A stretch of DNA of 64,000 nucleotides, from positions 1 to 64,000 of the forward strand of contig NZ_JANZKU010000023.1 of assembly GCF_025642785.1 (NCBI RefSeq), written 5' to 3'. Under the pieces are notes generated by a model, which saw only the letters and a program-made list of their open reading frames with translations, did no database searches and had not been told where the DNA came from. Source of the stretch: Pseudomonas sp. RIT-PI-AD (lineage in GTDB: Bacteria > Pseudomonadota > Gammaproteobacteria > Pseudomonadales > Pseudomonadaceae). Below are positions 8,503 to 17,351 of this stretch, one piece after another. The position numbers and the translations under genes are program-made. The first letter of the stretch is position 1, and every line of letters starts with the position of its first letter.

Positions 8503-8906
8503 CGCAGACGCTGTTGGCTCTGCACCATGGTCTCTAGCGGTCGTGATCGGCTTGCAACCACAAATATTTACAAATCGACGCCACAAGCGGTAGCTGCTCT
8601 TCAATGCCGCCCTGAAATTTCAAACCCTGAAAAGCAAAAACCCGCCGAAGCGGGTTTCTACTGATCGTCCCGATATCCTTATCAGGCCGCCATCCTGGCT
8701 CGATCACGTTGTCCTGGTCTGAAGCGCTGTGCTGCAGTCCGTGAGTGAAGAATACGGGGGTGCCCCATGGACCGATAGGGCCGATGAGCGCCAGCACGTG
8801 TAGGAAATCGGCTACTCCTTACTAGGAGCAACTCCACCAAGGCCCATTTCGGCGAAGTAAGCCGCAGCCTGGGGGCTCCATGCAGAGGTGCAAGGATCCC
8901 GACGGC
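8503..8906. other. Intergenic region between convergent units
   Basis: A 400-bp stretch between the nucleotidyltransferase gene and the end of the tailocin lysis cassette. It holds the tailocin terminator at 8638-8657. No coding frame has a recognisable product. No attachment-site repeat or tRNA was recognised. Confidence 0.5.
8636..8657 (-). terminator. Intrinsic terminator at the end of the tailocin operon
   Basis: On the minus strand AAACCCGC, a TTCG loop and GCGGGTTT form a stable hairpin that runs into TTTGC and further T. It lies about 250 bp past the last lysis gene and is oriented to stop the tailocin transcript before it reaches the convergent nucleotidyltransferase gene. Confidence 0.75.
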
Positions 8907-9173
8907 TCAGTGGCCCACCCGCTGCCGCTCCATACAATCCAGCACCTGGGCGGCGCAGGCCAGCAACGCGTCCTCGGTGGCGTCCAGCGCCAGGCGCCAG
9001 TCGTCAGTGGTGGCGATCGCCGGCCGGCCCGGCAGGCGGCAAGGGGTCAGCGGGCACTGGCCCGGCTGGACCGCCACGGTAGATGGCAGGGTCGGTGGTT
9101 TCGCGGCGGGCGTAACGCACGCCGAGAGCGGCAGGCACAACACCGCGCAGGTAATCGGCGACAACCTGGTCAT
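8907..9173 (-). CDS. Outer-membrane spanin lipoprotein, Rz1-like
   Basis: An 88-residue lipoprotein. The signal peptide ends in the lipobox LSAC, with Cys19 as the lipidated residue, followed by a proline-containing stretch (TPAAKPPTLPSTV) typical of Rz1/LysC-type o-spanins. It begins inside the Rz gene in another frame (overlap 9004-9173), the classical nested Rz/Rz1 arrangement. Known role: it joins the inner-membrane spanin across the periplasm and fuses the two membranes in the last step of lysis, here releasing tail particles. It is the last gene of the cluster. Confidence 0.85.
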   Translation of the reverse strand: MTRLSPITCAVLCLPLSACVTPAAKPPTLPSTVAVQPGQCPLTPCRLPGRPAIATTDDWRLALDATEDALLACAAQVLDCMERQRVGH

Positions 9174-9468
9174 TGCGTTTCAACTCCTCGATGGCGCGTG
9201 CATGGTCCGCACCCTGGCGGGTCAGGGTCATGCTCAATTGCCGGGTGGTCATATCGATGTCGGTGAGCATGCCGAGCTGGCGCTGCTGTTCGGCGAGCAC
9301 ACCGCCTTGCAGGTCGATCAGCCCTTGCTTCTCGTCCCGCTGGTGTTCCGCCAGCTCGGCGCGGCGCTGCTCGAAGGCCCGCTCGCTGTCCAGGTGATCG
9401 GCGCGCCAAAGGGTGAGCACCACGGCCAGGCCCAGCACACCGGCGGCCGACCAGCCCAGGGGGATCAT
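9004..9468 (-). CDS. Inner-membrane spanin, Rz/LysB-like
   Basis: A 154-residue protein with one N-terminal membrane anchor (residues 5-21), then a long charged coiled-coil periplasmic domain (SERAFEQRRAELAEHQRDEKQG, continuing to about residue 105). This is the i-spanin layout. Its ATG overlaps the lysozyme stop (ATGA), and the o-spanin gene is nested in its 3' part. It completes the holin-endolysin-spanin set needed for lysis of a Gram-negative host. Confidence 0.85.
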   Translation of the reverse strand: MIPLGWSAAGVLGLAVVLTLWRADHLDSERAFEQRRAELAEHQRDEKQGLIDLQGGVLAEQQRQLGMLTDIDMTTRQLSMTLTRQGADHARAIEELKRNDQVVADYLRGVVPAALGVRYARRETTDPAIYRGGPAGPVPADPLPPAGPAGDRHH

Positions 9469-9902
9469 GCTGCCGCCTCGAACAGCCGGCGCTCGGCGGC
9501 GCGGCGTGCCACCAGGCCCTCGAGGATCCGCCCGCCGGCCTTGTTCCAGCGGCCGAACTCCTCGGCGGCGCCCGGATAATCGCCGGCGTTCAAGCGACGC
9601 AGCAGGGTGCTGGTGGCGAACGCACGGCGGCCCAGGTTGAAGACGAAGCAGACCAGCGCGGAAAACTGGTTGGGATTGAGCGGCACCCTCACCAGTTGGT
9701 TGATGGCACGCTCGGCCTCCGCCAGGTCGCGCCTCAGCAACTCCTCGGCCGTCACCGCGGCGATCCGCAGGCCGGCCCGGGCGCTGGCCGTGTGGCCATA
9801 ACCGATGGTCCAGATGCCCGCGGTGTCGCGATAGGCCTCCAGTCGCAAGCCTTCGGCCTGCTTGATCAGCGCGATACCCGCGCCGTTTACGATTTGTTTC
9901 AT
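9465..9902 (-). CDS. Phage-type lysozyme (GH24 endolysin)
   Basis: A 145-residue muramidase with the T4-lysozyme catalytic triad spacing: Glu17 (KQAEGLRLEAY), Asp26 (YRDTAG) and Thr32 (WTIGYGHT). The NPNQFSALVCFVFNLG and RRxAERRLF segments of the family follow. It cleaves the MurNAc-GlcNAc bond of peptidoglycan. There is no signal peptide, so export depends on the holin, whose stop codon overlaps its ATG. Full length for the family. Confidence 0.93.
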   Translation of the reverse strand: MKQIVNGAGIALIKQAEGLRLEAYRDTAGIWTIGYGHTASARAGLRIAAVTAEELLRRDLAEAERAINQLVRVPLNPNQFSALVCFVFNLGRRAFATSTLLRRLNAGDYPGAAEEFGRWNKAGGRILEGLVARRAAERRLFEAAA

Positions 9903-10216
9903 TGGTCAGCTCTCCGGCCCGCCCACTTCAGCAGGAAGTCACGGATGGTGGTCACGCCGAGGAATCCGATGGACCCGCCCAGCACCACGGCCATCGACGA
10001 CGGCCAGTTCAGCCACTCGATCAGGCTCGACGCGGTGAGCGACAGCCCGCCGCAGATCAACGACTCCAGGACGATGCGAGTCCAGCGTTTTTCCTGCCCG
10101 TCGTAGAGAACGCGCAGGATGGCGATGGCACTGGCCATGACTGCTCCCTGCCAAGTGGCGCTGGTGGTAAAGGCGAGCCAAACGGATGCCCAAAACGCAG
10201 GATCTTTTCCTGGCAT
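9899..10216 (-). CDS. Holin
   Basis: A 105-residue protein. Three hydrophobic segments are visible (about residues 22-37, 47-65 and 72-92), with a charged RKxW-type C-terminus (KWAGRRADQ). The layout and size fit class I phage/pyocin holins. It immediately precedes, and overlaps, the lysozyme gene. The start at 10216 lacks a strong ribosome site; an internal ATG (MASAI) would remove the first helix and might act as a dual start. It forms membrane lesions at the time of lysis. Confidence 0.8.
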   Translation of the reverse strand: MPGKDPAFWASVWLAFTTSATWQGAVMASAIAILRVLYDGQEKRWTRIVLESLICGGLSLTASSLIEWLNWPSSMAVVLGGSIGFLGVTTIRDFLLKWAGRRADQ

Positions 10217-10687
10217 CGTTCGTACTCGATAGGGTTTTGAAAGGGCCCGAAGGACGGGCAGGCATGTGCGCGAACCTCATGCCTTTATGGCTGTACCCCT
10301 GATTCAGGAGCAGCCTGCAACGGTTTTGAAAGGGGGTTTTATGCTTTTTGCTTTGCGCTAGTTATAGGGATCGACTCCTCTATTTTTTATGAAAGGTCGC
10401 TTAGTCAAATAAACGCACTTCTCATAGGCTTGAAACTGAAATACGCACTATTCGGGAATATTTGCAGTTTTCCTTGAGGCTCAACGACAGTGGTTATTAC
10501 CTCTGGCCACTATTAAGTGATGCCCGGCAAAAGCCGGGCATCTTTCCAGCCAACGCGAGTGCTGTTATCCACATTCCCCTGGAGATGTGCCAACTCGGCT
10601 TGTCCGCTATATCGAAAAAGCCCCCCTTCAAGGAGTAAGGAAAAGGACGAAAGGAACACTCAAGTTCAATCGAGAATAACAGGGTGG
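10217..10687. other. Non-coding gap between fibre genes and lysis cassette
   Basis: A 470-bp AT-richer stretch. It contains a perfect hairpin at 10519-10542 and a 13-base direct repeat GGTTTTGAAAGGG at 10233-10245 and 10322-10334, shortly upstream of the holin. It may hold a separate control point for the lysis genes. I see no coding frame of note. Confidence 0.5.
10519..10542 (-). terminator. Hairpin, possible terminator after the fibre genes
   Basis: GATGCCCGGC, an AAAA loop and GCCGGGCATC form a perfect 10-bp stem. T-runs are weak on both sides (ATCTTT on plus, ATCACTTAAT on minus), so termination strength is uncertain. Its position between the fibre and lysis genes fits a transcription punctuation or mRNA stability site. 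Confidence 0.5.
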
Positions 10688-10879
10688 CTATAAAGTCACG
10701 GTAGAACTATCCAGATCTATCGGTGCCATGAAGGTGTCATCCTCGTAGAGCCAGCCAGGCTCTACCGGAGAGTCGATGGGTAATTCGATCATCACGATAT
10801 AAGAAGGAAACACGGGAAGCGGATCGTATTCGAATATTCCATGGACACGGCCTTGCACGATTTGCGCATATAGGCTCAT
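10688..10879 (-). CDS. Small tail-fibre-associated protein
   Basis: A 63-residue protein starting MSLYAQIVQGRVHGIFEYD. The ATG at 10879 overlaps the stop of the glycine-rich tip gene (ATGA) and is preceded by GGGAGG, so I prefer it to the upstream in-frame start at 10894. The N-terminus resembles short phage proteins found after fibre genes, whose role is often fibre assembly or capping. The product is acidic, with no membrane segment. No specific function is assigned. Confidence 0.6.
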   Translation of the reverse strand: MSLYAQIVQGRVHGIFEYDPLPVFPSYIVMIELPIDSPVEPGWLYEDDTFMAPIDLDSSTVTL

Positions 10880-11547
10880 ACGATTTCCTCCCACGCTATC
10901 AATAGGGCGCCATCCAGGCCTTTTTTACCGGCGTATGTTGCTCCGATACTCGAGTCGACCCCGCCTGCCCCTCCTTTTCCGATGGTGATCGACACATTCG
11001 TGGCACTACCGATATCAATAGGGTGGTCAAGCATGAAGTCCCCTGCTATTCCACCACGACCGTTATAACCGTTTATTGCTTTATTCCCCGCCGGTCCACC
11101 TGCCCCGTAACCCGTAGCACTTCGAGATTCATTGGCGACTCCCTCTGGATTGGGTCCAATTAGTTTCAAGCCAGCCTGGCCCCCTCCCCCACCGTTACGA
11201 TTTAGCGCACCTGGCAGGCCAGATGCCCCTAACCCGCTGCCATAAACCCCAGTACTAAGCAGGGTTCCCGCAAATCCAACGGCCGCTCCATCTTGAACAA
11301 ATGCGCCTCCAGACACCGCTTCGAACTCACCAAATGAGGTGACTCCCCCCGCGCCGCTGCGGTTATTGGTAGAACTCGTATAACCGCCGCTCCCCCCACT
11401 GCCGCCGCCGATCATCCAGACTTTTACGATGGAGCCCGCCATCCGCTCTGGCCGCTGCCAGACCGTGTCCGAGGTGACGAGTAGCATGCGTTTGACCACC
11501 TGTTTGCGCGCTTCGGCGTAGGTGATCGGATCGTGAACGATTTCCAT
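10876..11547 (-). CDS. Glycine-rich tail tip protein
   Basis: A 223-residue protein with an N-terminal attachment part (about residues 1-40) and then a long glycine-rich region (GGGSGGSGG, RNGGGGGQAG, GYGAGGPAG, IGKGGAGG). Similar polyglycine-sandwich tips at the end of phage long tail fibres bind surface receptors. It overlaps the fibre gene stop (TGATG), so it is probably the detachable receptor-binding tip of that fibre. Such regions vary quickly between strains and would set the killing spectrum. Confidence 0.7.
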   Translation of the reverse strand: MEIVHDPITYAEARKQVVKRMLLVTSDTVWQRPERMAGSIVKVWMIGGGSGGSGGYTSSTNNRSGAGGVTSFGEFEAVSGGAFVQDGAAVGFAGTLLSTGVYGSGLGASGLPGALNRNGGGGGQAGLKLIGPNPEGVANESRSATGYGAGGPAGNKAINGYNGRGGIAGDFMLDHPIDIGSATNVSITIGKGGAGGVDSSIGATYAGKKGLDGALLIAWEEIV

Positions 11548-13163
11548 CAGGCGTTGACCTCTGTGATCGAAGAGCCGGCCAGGCGGCCGCTCGCATAAGT
11601 GAAAGTTTCGGTACGGACGCGGCTGCCAAGGGTTTCCACACTGCGCAGCAAGGTACCGTCGGGGTTGTAGGTCAAAGCGATCGTCTTGGAGACGCCGCCG
11701 ACGGTTTCGCTGACGCTGGCGAGTCGGCCGGCGCCGTCATAGCCAATTACCGTTGCGGTGGGCTTTTCCAGCAGCCCGACCCGAGCATTTCCTGAGTGAT
11801 AGAGCGGTTTCTCATCCCAAAAGAGGTTGCCGTCGGCGTGCATCGTCAACACGCTGGCGACGCGATTGCCCCAATGGAAAGCGATCCGCGGCGCATAGTC
11901 GTCGCTGGATTGCGTTGCCAGAACGCCCTGAACCTCGCGCAGCTCCAGCGCCGCATGCTGATAGCCACTGCCCGGCGTCGGCGCGTGCAAACTCAGCGTT
12001 TTCGGGTTGACAGTCTCGAAAAGAGCGAAGCGCTCCAAGGGCAGCCCTGCGAAACGGGTGCTGTTCACGGCGGTCGCCGTTTTATCCAGTTTTTCGCCCA
12101 CCTGCTGGGCGATCTTCTGCGCCGACCAGGTTCGATTGGTCCCTGTGGAGGAGTCATTGATGATCTCGCCAGCGGCCACTGACGCCGCCTCTGCAGCACT
12201 CCTGGCGGCCGCCGTTGCGCTTTCGGCAGCAGCGTTTCCAGCGGACAGCGCCTTGGCTTCGCTGGCCGCAGCCGCGGTTTTCGAGGCGAGTGCGGCTGTC
12301 GCATGGTTGGCGGCATTGGTCTCGGCTTCGGCAGCCTTCGTGGCGCTGGCGGCGGCGGCAGTTTTCGCCGCCTGAGCGACCGACTCGGAGGCAACGGCTG
12401 CATTTTTCGAGTTCAGTGCCGCCGCTTCGCTTGCCGAAGCAGAGACCTTGCTCGCGGCAGCCGCCACCTCACTGGCGGACGCCGCACTTTTGCTGGCCAG
12501 CGCAGCCGCAGCACTGCTGGCCGCGTTGGTCTCGGAGACGGTGGCCGCGGATTTCGCGCTTTCCGCTGCGGTTTTGCTGGAAGCGGCAGCCGTTGCGCTG
12601 GTGCTTGCCGCGTCTTTGCTGGCCAGCGCGGACGCCTGCGCCGCGCTGGCTGCCGAAGCACTGGCAGCTGCATCGTTCTTGGCCGTCAGGGCAGTGTCCC
12701 GCGCGGCGAGCGCAGCGCCCTTGGCTTCCAGTGTCACTTCGCGAGCCGCGACCGTGACGTCGCGGGCGGATAGCGCCTGGCTTACGTAGCTGGAGAGATT
12801 GCCCATTTGGGCGAGCTTGGCTTGGGCATCGGCCAGCACCTGCTCGAGTTCGGGGACTAGCGCTTCCAACTGCCCCAGGGTCGCCTGCCGATCCTGTAGG
12901 AACTGTTCGATCTTGCGCATCAGGTACAGATTGTTTGCTGTAGAGATGCTTCGAACGATCAGGTAAGCACCGCTGTAGGAGGTTTCAGCGGGAGCATCGA
13001 GCGTCAACTCCGTATCGCTTTCAACCGACGCGACCTCATAGTACAGACCATCGACGATCAATAGATCGCCAGGGGCAGTGTCGAGGCCCCAGGTGGTCCC
13101 GTTTCCGATGGCTTTCTTTTGGCCTTTCGTCAGCGCGAGAGAGCCCTCACGATATAACGGCAT
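11547..13163 (-). CDS. Tail fibre protein
   Basis: A 538-residue fibre. The N-terminus (MPLYREGSLALTKGQKKAIG, then an IVDGLYYEVASVES segment) is the tail-proximal part. Residues about 115-370 are an alanine/serine-rich heptad-like repeat region (AASKTAAESAKSAA, EAAALNSKNAA), as in trimeric lambda Stf-type fibres. A globular section follows, then a C-terminal 65 residues resembling a YD repeat (IGYDGAGRLASVSETVGG). I placed the start at 13163 because AAGGAG is 7-8 bp upstream; the frame is open to 13244. The gene overlaps its upstream neighbour by 17 bp and the tip gene by one base. Confidence 0.85.
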   Translation of the reverse strand: MPLYREGSLALTKGQKKAIGNGTTWGLDTAPGDLLIVDGLYYEVASVESDTELTLDAPAETSYSGAYLIVRSISTANNLYLMRKIEQFLQDRQATLGQLEALVPELEQVLADAQAKLAQMGNLSSYVSQALSARDVTVAAREVTLEAKGAALAARDTALTAKNDAAASASAASAAQASALASKDAASTSATAAASSKTAAESAKSAATVSETNAASSAAAALASKSAASASEVAAAASKVSASASEAAALNSKNAAVASESVAQAAKTAAAASATKAAEAETNAANHATAALASKTAAAASEAKALSAGNAAAESATAAARSAAEAASVAAGEIINDSSTGTNRTWSAQKIAQQVGEKLDKTATAVNSTRFAGLPLERFALFETVNPKTLSLHAPTPGSGYQHAALELREVQGVLATQSSDDYAPRIAFHWGNRVASVLTMHADGNLFWDEKPLYHSGNARVGLLEKPTATVIGYDGAGRLASVSETVGGVSKTIALTYNPDGTLLRSVETLGSRVRTETFTYASGRLAGSSITEVNA

Positions 13164-13512
13164 TGTTCGTCTCCTTGGGATATGCGGCTTTGACTTCGGC
13201 GATGTTTTCGAGCCAGGCCGCTGTTTTCTCAGGTATGGCGACACCTTGTTCGCGCAAACTCATGGCCAGAGCTACCAGCGCATCGAGCTGTTCCCCCGTA
13301 GAGGGGTATTCTGCGATCCGCGAATCGGTATAGGTCTTATCGGGTTCTATCCTAACGGGAGTTTCATTTCGGATATGGGTAGCCCCGTGTGGAATGGGAT
13401 GGAGGAAAATGGACTCATTATCCTGGAGTTCCAGGTCTAGTGTTTCTGGTTGACTGGTAATACCGGAAAGCCTGATTTTCCCCGTTGCGGCATCGTATAT
13501 AGCGTAATTCAT
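13147..13512 (-). CDS. Phage tail protein of unknown function, downstream of J
   Basis: A 121-residue protein starting MNYAIYDAATGKIRLSGITS and ending in a helical section (EQLDALVALAMSLREQGVAIPEKTAAWLENIAEVKAAYP). Its ATG overlaps the J stop codon (TAATG), and its 3' end overlaps the fibre gene. Proteins of this size and shape lie between J and the fibre genes in lambda-like prophages and F-type pyocins; a linker or fibre-chaperone role is a guess. No catalytic motif seen. Confidence 0.65.
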   Translation of the reverse strand: MNYAIYDAATGKIRLSGITSQPETLDLELQDNESIFLHPIPHGATHIRNETPVRIEPDKTYTDSRIAEYPSTGEQLDALVALAMSLREQGVAIPEKTAAWLENIAEVKAAYPKETNNAVIS

Positions 13513-16500
13513 TAGCGCTTTGCTCCAATTAAAACGGCTGTAGGCGCTTGGTAATTCAACCTTACATTAGAACCTGGCCCGGACGTGGGACTGGTCAATA
13601 CAATCTCGATCAAATTTCTCCCTTCGATGGTAGGCAAGTGGCAAAAGGTAGAAACACTGGTGAAGTAGTTGCTGGGAAGCGAATAACCCCACGACCCATA
13701 TACCGTACCGTTGAGGCGAACTTGAACTATAGCGCTGGCATTATCATTGACCGGCAGAATGGATAAGGTAACCATTACCGTCACCCCAGCGGAATTGGCC
13801 GGCATAACCATGTAGCGACTGAGTATGGTTCCACTGCCACCCGCAGGAATCACTCCTTCGGTACCGATCACGAACTCAGGAAGCGTTACCGCATATCCGG
13901 CGAGCTTTAACGTATCTACAGCAAGATCCTTGATCTTCGCCGTACCGATCGAAGCATCGGCAATGAAGGCATCGCGGATGAAGGTCTGTCCGTTCTGGAC
14001 CACGAATGGTGCATTGACCTGGCCGTTGGTTTCATTGACCACCGCAAATCGATTGGCACTGACCAGGAACTGGGATTCCACCTCCGTACCATTCGACTCG
14101 ACGCCCAAGGCAATGCCAGCGGCGATGCGCCTACCATTGGTCGTCAACTCCGTCCTGACGGTATACATCGAAGCCAGCTTGCCGTTGGTATTGGCCAGTG
14201 CCGTGGATGTCTGCTGAACCGCAGCGGAGGCGTTGTTGGCGGTCGCCTGGGCCGTCGTGATCTGGGACGACAAGGCACCATCGTTATTGACCCGGGCCTG
14301 GGTTTCCGCGGTGAGTGCCGCGCTGGTCTGCCCTAACTTGGCGTTCAACGTGGACAACTGCGTCGCCGTCGCCTGGTCGTTTCGGGCCACTGTCTCGCTG
14401 ACCGTCACGATATTGGCTTCCGCACCCGTTACGCGAGACGCCAGGCCATTGATCCGAGTGGCCTGCGCTTCATCCGCAGAGACTCGGGCCACCGACTCTT
14501 GAACGATGGCGGCCTTGTTCTGGTCGACCGTGGCGATCACCGCCTCGAAACGACGGGCGACGGCTTCGGTTTCGGTTGCGGCGTTTTCTTCGACGGAAAT
14601 CACTCGCGCCTTCGTCTGGCCCAGATCCAGCTTGACCTCATGAACCTCGCCTTTCACTTCGGCGTCGGCGTCGTCGCGCAGATAACGTTCCGCGCTGACC
14701 ATCAACTGCGCCACCTCGATATCTTCGAGCAAGGTATTGATGCGCCCTACCGCGATATCGACGACCCGTTCAGCGTCTTCGATGGGCTTCAGCAACTCTC
14801 CGGCCAGCTCGGTCCGGCCGATCTGCCCGCCCAGGTAGTCCAAAATAGCGTTCGCATCCGAGCTGGACTGGCCTGCGGCCATCGCGGACCACCCTCCGAC
14901 GTTGCCCGACCGATCGACCAGGCGTGCCCAGAAGTACAGGGTTTCGCCCGCACCGAGCCCCATGAGGGTGTGGGTGTTTTGCGGATAGGCGAAATCGCCC
15001 AGCTTGATCGCGGAATCGAGCGTCGGGCTCCGGCTGTACCAGATCTCGGTACGCTGCGTATCTTCGGCACCCGCCGGAAACCCCCAATCGAGCACGATGG
15101 AGAAAATCTCTCCCCGCGCCTGCAAAAAGGCCACTGCCGGCGGCTCGCCGGTCTTGCCCTCCAGGGGAGTCAACGCACTGTTGGCCCACAGAGAGCCCGC
15201 ATCCATTACGTTGAATGCACGCACCCGCGCGATGTATTGGCCGGAATAGATACCTGTCACGTCGACGCTCAAGGCACCGGTGCGCGGCAGGCGTATCCAG
15301 TTGCCGGCATCCTTGCGCCATTCCATCTCGTAGGCCACGGCGTTGGCCGCAGCATCCCAGGCGATAGTCATGGTGTTGATCGCGATACCTTGGTCCACCT
15401 GGGTGAACGACTGGACCTTGACGTTCGTCGGAGCGGCCTGCGAGCTGGCCGGTAACACCGAAATCGGCCGATCCTCCAGCCGTACACCGGTGTCGATGGC
15501 CTGGTATTTGTCCGGATCGTGCTGCACCGCGCTGATTTCGAACACGCCCGACTCAGGACGAGCGATGCCCATGACACGGTATTGCTGCCCCGCCAGATCA
15601 TCCGCATCCACCGACCACACCAGTTCGGCGCGCGGCGTTTCGGAATAGGCGGTGGTCACCGTCACTACGCGTCCAGCGATACTCTGGATGGTTCGCGCTT
15701 CGGATTTTCCACTCGGCAGGTTGAGCACCAGACGGTCGCCCACCTTGACGCGGGCATCCCGGTCCAGGGTGATGGCCCGCTCTGAAACCTGGCTGATACG
15801 CCCACCGATTTTTGCCCCCGCCAGCAATTCATCGGCAATACCGATGATGTGCCCGGGCAATGGAATGCTGCCGTCGAGCCCTACCCGGAACGAGACCGTG
15901 CGGTCCTTGGCGTTGGTCAGCAGAATCCACTTACCACGGCGTTGCGCCTCGGACTCCCGGGTACACCCGATCGCGGTGACTTCGGTGGGGTGGTCGCCAT
16001 AGCGGCGTAACAACTTCTGATCCGCCACCACCGTGAGGTCACTGTCGTAGGCCTTATCAGGATTGTCGAAGCCCACCAGAACTCGACTGAAACGTGCGCG
16101 CTCCGAGGTCGAGCCGTATACGAAGCGTCCGTCGACGACGTTCGCCCGGGTGTAGCTGAAATCCACCGGGCGTGGCATGTCGGCCATCACCGTCATCTGG
16201 CTGCGCGCCCAATAGGTCATGCCGCGATAAATGGCCGCCAGGTCGCGCAGGACGTTCCAGGCTTCCGCGCGGCTCTGGATGTAGATGTCGCATTTGTGCC
16301 GTGGCTCCATCCCGCCCCGGCCATCCGGCACCAACTGATCGCAGTACTGGGCGATCCGGTAGAGCTCCCATTTATCCACCTGCCAGGGGGCAATCCGTTT
16401 ACCCAGGCCAAAACGCTTGTGCAGGATGATGTCGTAGTTGATCCAGGCCGGGTTGTCGCTCCAGGCCGGCTTGAAGGTGCCGTCCCAGATACCGCTGTAG

Positions 16501-17291
16501 GTGCGGGTCAGTGGGTCGTAATTGCTCGGTACCTGGATGACCCGGCCATACAGTTCGCACGAGGTCTGCGGAATGCTGGAAAACTGGCTGGCGTCATATT
16601 CGATGTAGAGCAGCGCGGTATTCGGATAACGCATCTTCACGTCGATCACTTCGGTGATCGCCTCGACGCGCATGCCGTCCGCTATCTTGTTGGTGTTTCG
16701 GTTCGGCGTCAGGCGGCGGACGCGTACCTGCCAGCCCGTCGAGGCTTCGGGCAAGTCCACGCGATGGGTACGTTCGTATTTCGACGAACTCTTGCCATCG
16801 ACGGCGCCGTTATGGATGACCGCATAAGGACCGCCATCGGTGGAAACCTCGATGACGTATTCGATGCGATAACCGACGATATCGCCGTTTTCCTTCTGCT
16901 GTTGCAGACCGGGCCAGGACAGTCGCACCCGCACGGCGGACAACTGAGGGTTGATCACGCTGCGCACCCAGGGCGTATCGCTCTTCAGCTCGACGCCCAC
17001 GCCCAGTTCGTTTTCCACGTCGGGAATGCCAGGGATGTAGTCCTGGTACTGACTCCCGCTGCGAAACTCCCACTTCACTCCGGGGAAATTCTGTGAACCG
17101 TCCGCAGCGACCAACGGCGTGCCGTCCAGGAAAATGTTCTGCCCGGTCAGGCGCCCCTCGAATTCGCCCTCCCCGAGCGCGAGCAGAACCTTAGCCGTCG
17201 CGACGGAGCGCAGGCTATCGGGCGCCTCTATAGGCGTCTTGGGCGTGCTGCTACCGCCCTTGCGACCGGCAATCTGTGATGCTTGGGCCAT
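13512..17291 (-). CDS. Central tail tip / host specificity protein J
   Basis: A 1259-residue protein with the gpJ layout. The N-terminal hub domain has SVATAKVLLALGEGEFEG, IFLDGTPLV and WVRSVINPQLSAVRVRLSWPGL. A central phage-tail domain and fibronectin-III-like repeats follow (VQSFTQVDQGIAINTMTIAWDAA; PPAVAFLQARGEIFSIVLDW). A long helical region covers about residues 800-1110, and the C-terminal domain is variable. Length is close to lambda J (1132). I chose the ATG at 17291 over 17309 because GAAGGT sits 8 bp upstream. It forms the distal tip and, with the fibres, contacts the receptor. A terminator lies just before the gene, so its expression may need antitermination. Confidence 0.93.
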   Translation of the reverse strand: MAQASQIAGRKGGSSTPKTPIEAPDSLRSVATAKVLLALGEGEFEGRLTGQNIFLDGTPLVAADGSQNFPGVKWEFRSGSQYQDYIPGIPDVENELGVGVELKSDTPWVRSVINPQLSAVRVRLSWPGLQQQKENGDIVGYRIEYVIEVSTDGGPYAVIHNGAVDGKSSSKYERTHRVDLPEASTGWQVRVRRLTPNRNTNKIADGMRVEAITEVIDVKMRYPNTALLYIEYDASQFSSIPQTSCELYGRVIQVPSNYDPLTRTYSGIWDGTFKPAWSDNPAWINYDIILHKRFGLGKRIAPWQVDKWELYRIAQYCDQLVPDGRGGMEPRHKCDIYIQSRAEAWNVLRDLAAIYRGMTYWARSQMTVMADMPRPVDFSYTRANVVDGRFVYGSTSERARFSRVLVGFDNPDKAYDSDLTVVADQKLLRRYGDHPTEVTAIGCTRESEAQRRGKWILLTNAKDRTVSFRVGLDGSIPLPGHIIGIADELLAGAKIGGRISQVSERAITLDRDARVKVGDRLVLNLPSGKSEARTIQSIAGRVVTVTTAYSETPRAELVWSVDADDLAGQQYRVMGIARPESGVFEISAVQHDPDKYQAIDTGVRLEDRPISVLPASSQAAPTNVKVQSFTQVDQGIAINTMTIAWDAAANAVAYEMEWRKDAGNWIRLPRTGALSVDVTGIYSGQYIARVRAFNVMDAGSLWANSALTPLEGKTGEPPAVAFLQARGEIFSIVLDWGFPAGAEDTQRTEIWYSRSPTLDSAIKLGDFAYPQNTHTLMGLGAGETLYFWARLVDRSGNVGGWSAMAAGQSSSDANAILDYLGGQIGRTELAGELLKPIEDAERVVDIAVGRINTLLEDIEVAQLMVSAERYLRDDADAEVKGEVHEVKLDLGQTKARVISVEENAATETEAVARRFEAVIATVDQNKAAIVQESVARVSADEAQATRINGLASRVTGAEANIVTVSETVARNDQATATQLSTLNAKLGQTSAALTAETQARVNNDGALSSQITTAQATANNASAAVQQTSTALANTNGKLASMYTVRTELTTNGRRIAAGIALGVESNGTEVESQFLVSANRFAVVNETNGQVNAPFVVQNGQTFIRDAFIADASIGTAKIKDLAVDTLKLAGYAVTLPEFVIGTEGVIPAGGSGTILSRYMVMPANSAGVTVMVTLSILPVNDNASAIVQVRLNGTVYGSWGYSLPSNYFTSVSTFCHLPTIEGRNLIEIVLTSPTSGPGSNVRLNYQAPTAVLIGAKR

Positions 17292-17309
17292 ATGGATACC
17301 TTCAAGCAT

Positions 17310-17336
17310 AAAAAAACCGGCACGCGGCCGGCTTCT
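17310..17336 (-). terminator. Intrinsic terminator between I-like gene and J
   Basis: On the minus strand GCCGG, a CGCGT loop and CCGGC run directly into seven T residues, ending at the J ribosome-binding region. It points in the direction of tail gene transcription, so read-through must be allowed for J to be made from the late promoter. Confidence 0.7.
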
Positions 17337-17351
17337 TCATGGAGTGGAAAA

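Noticed and set aside
11547-11760. YD-repeat-like end of the tail fibre as a fused Rhs toxin
   Set aside because: Only one short repeat-like segment, with no toxin tip or Rhs core; more likely a fibre surface domain.
12065-12800. Low-complexity region of the fibre gene as a tandem DNA repeat or CRISPR-like array
   Set aside because: The periodicity is at protein level (Ala-rich heptads); there are no identical DNA repeats with unique spacers.
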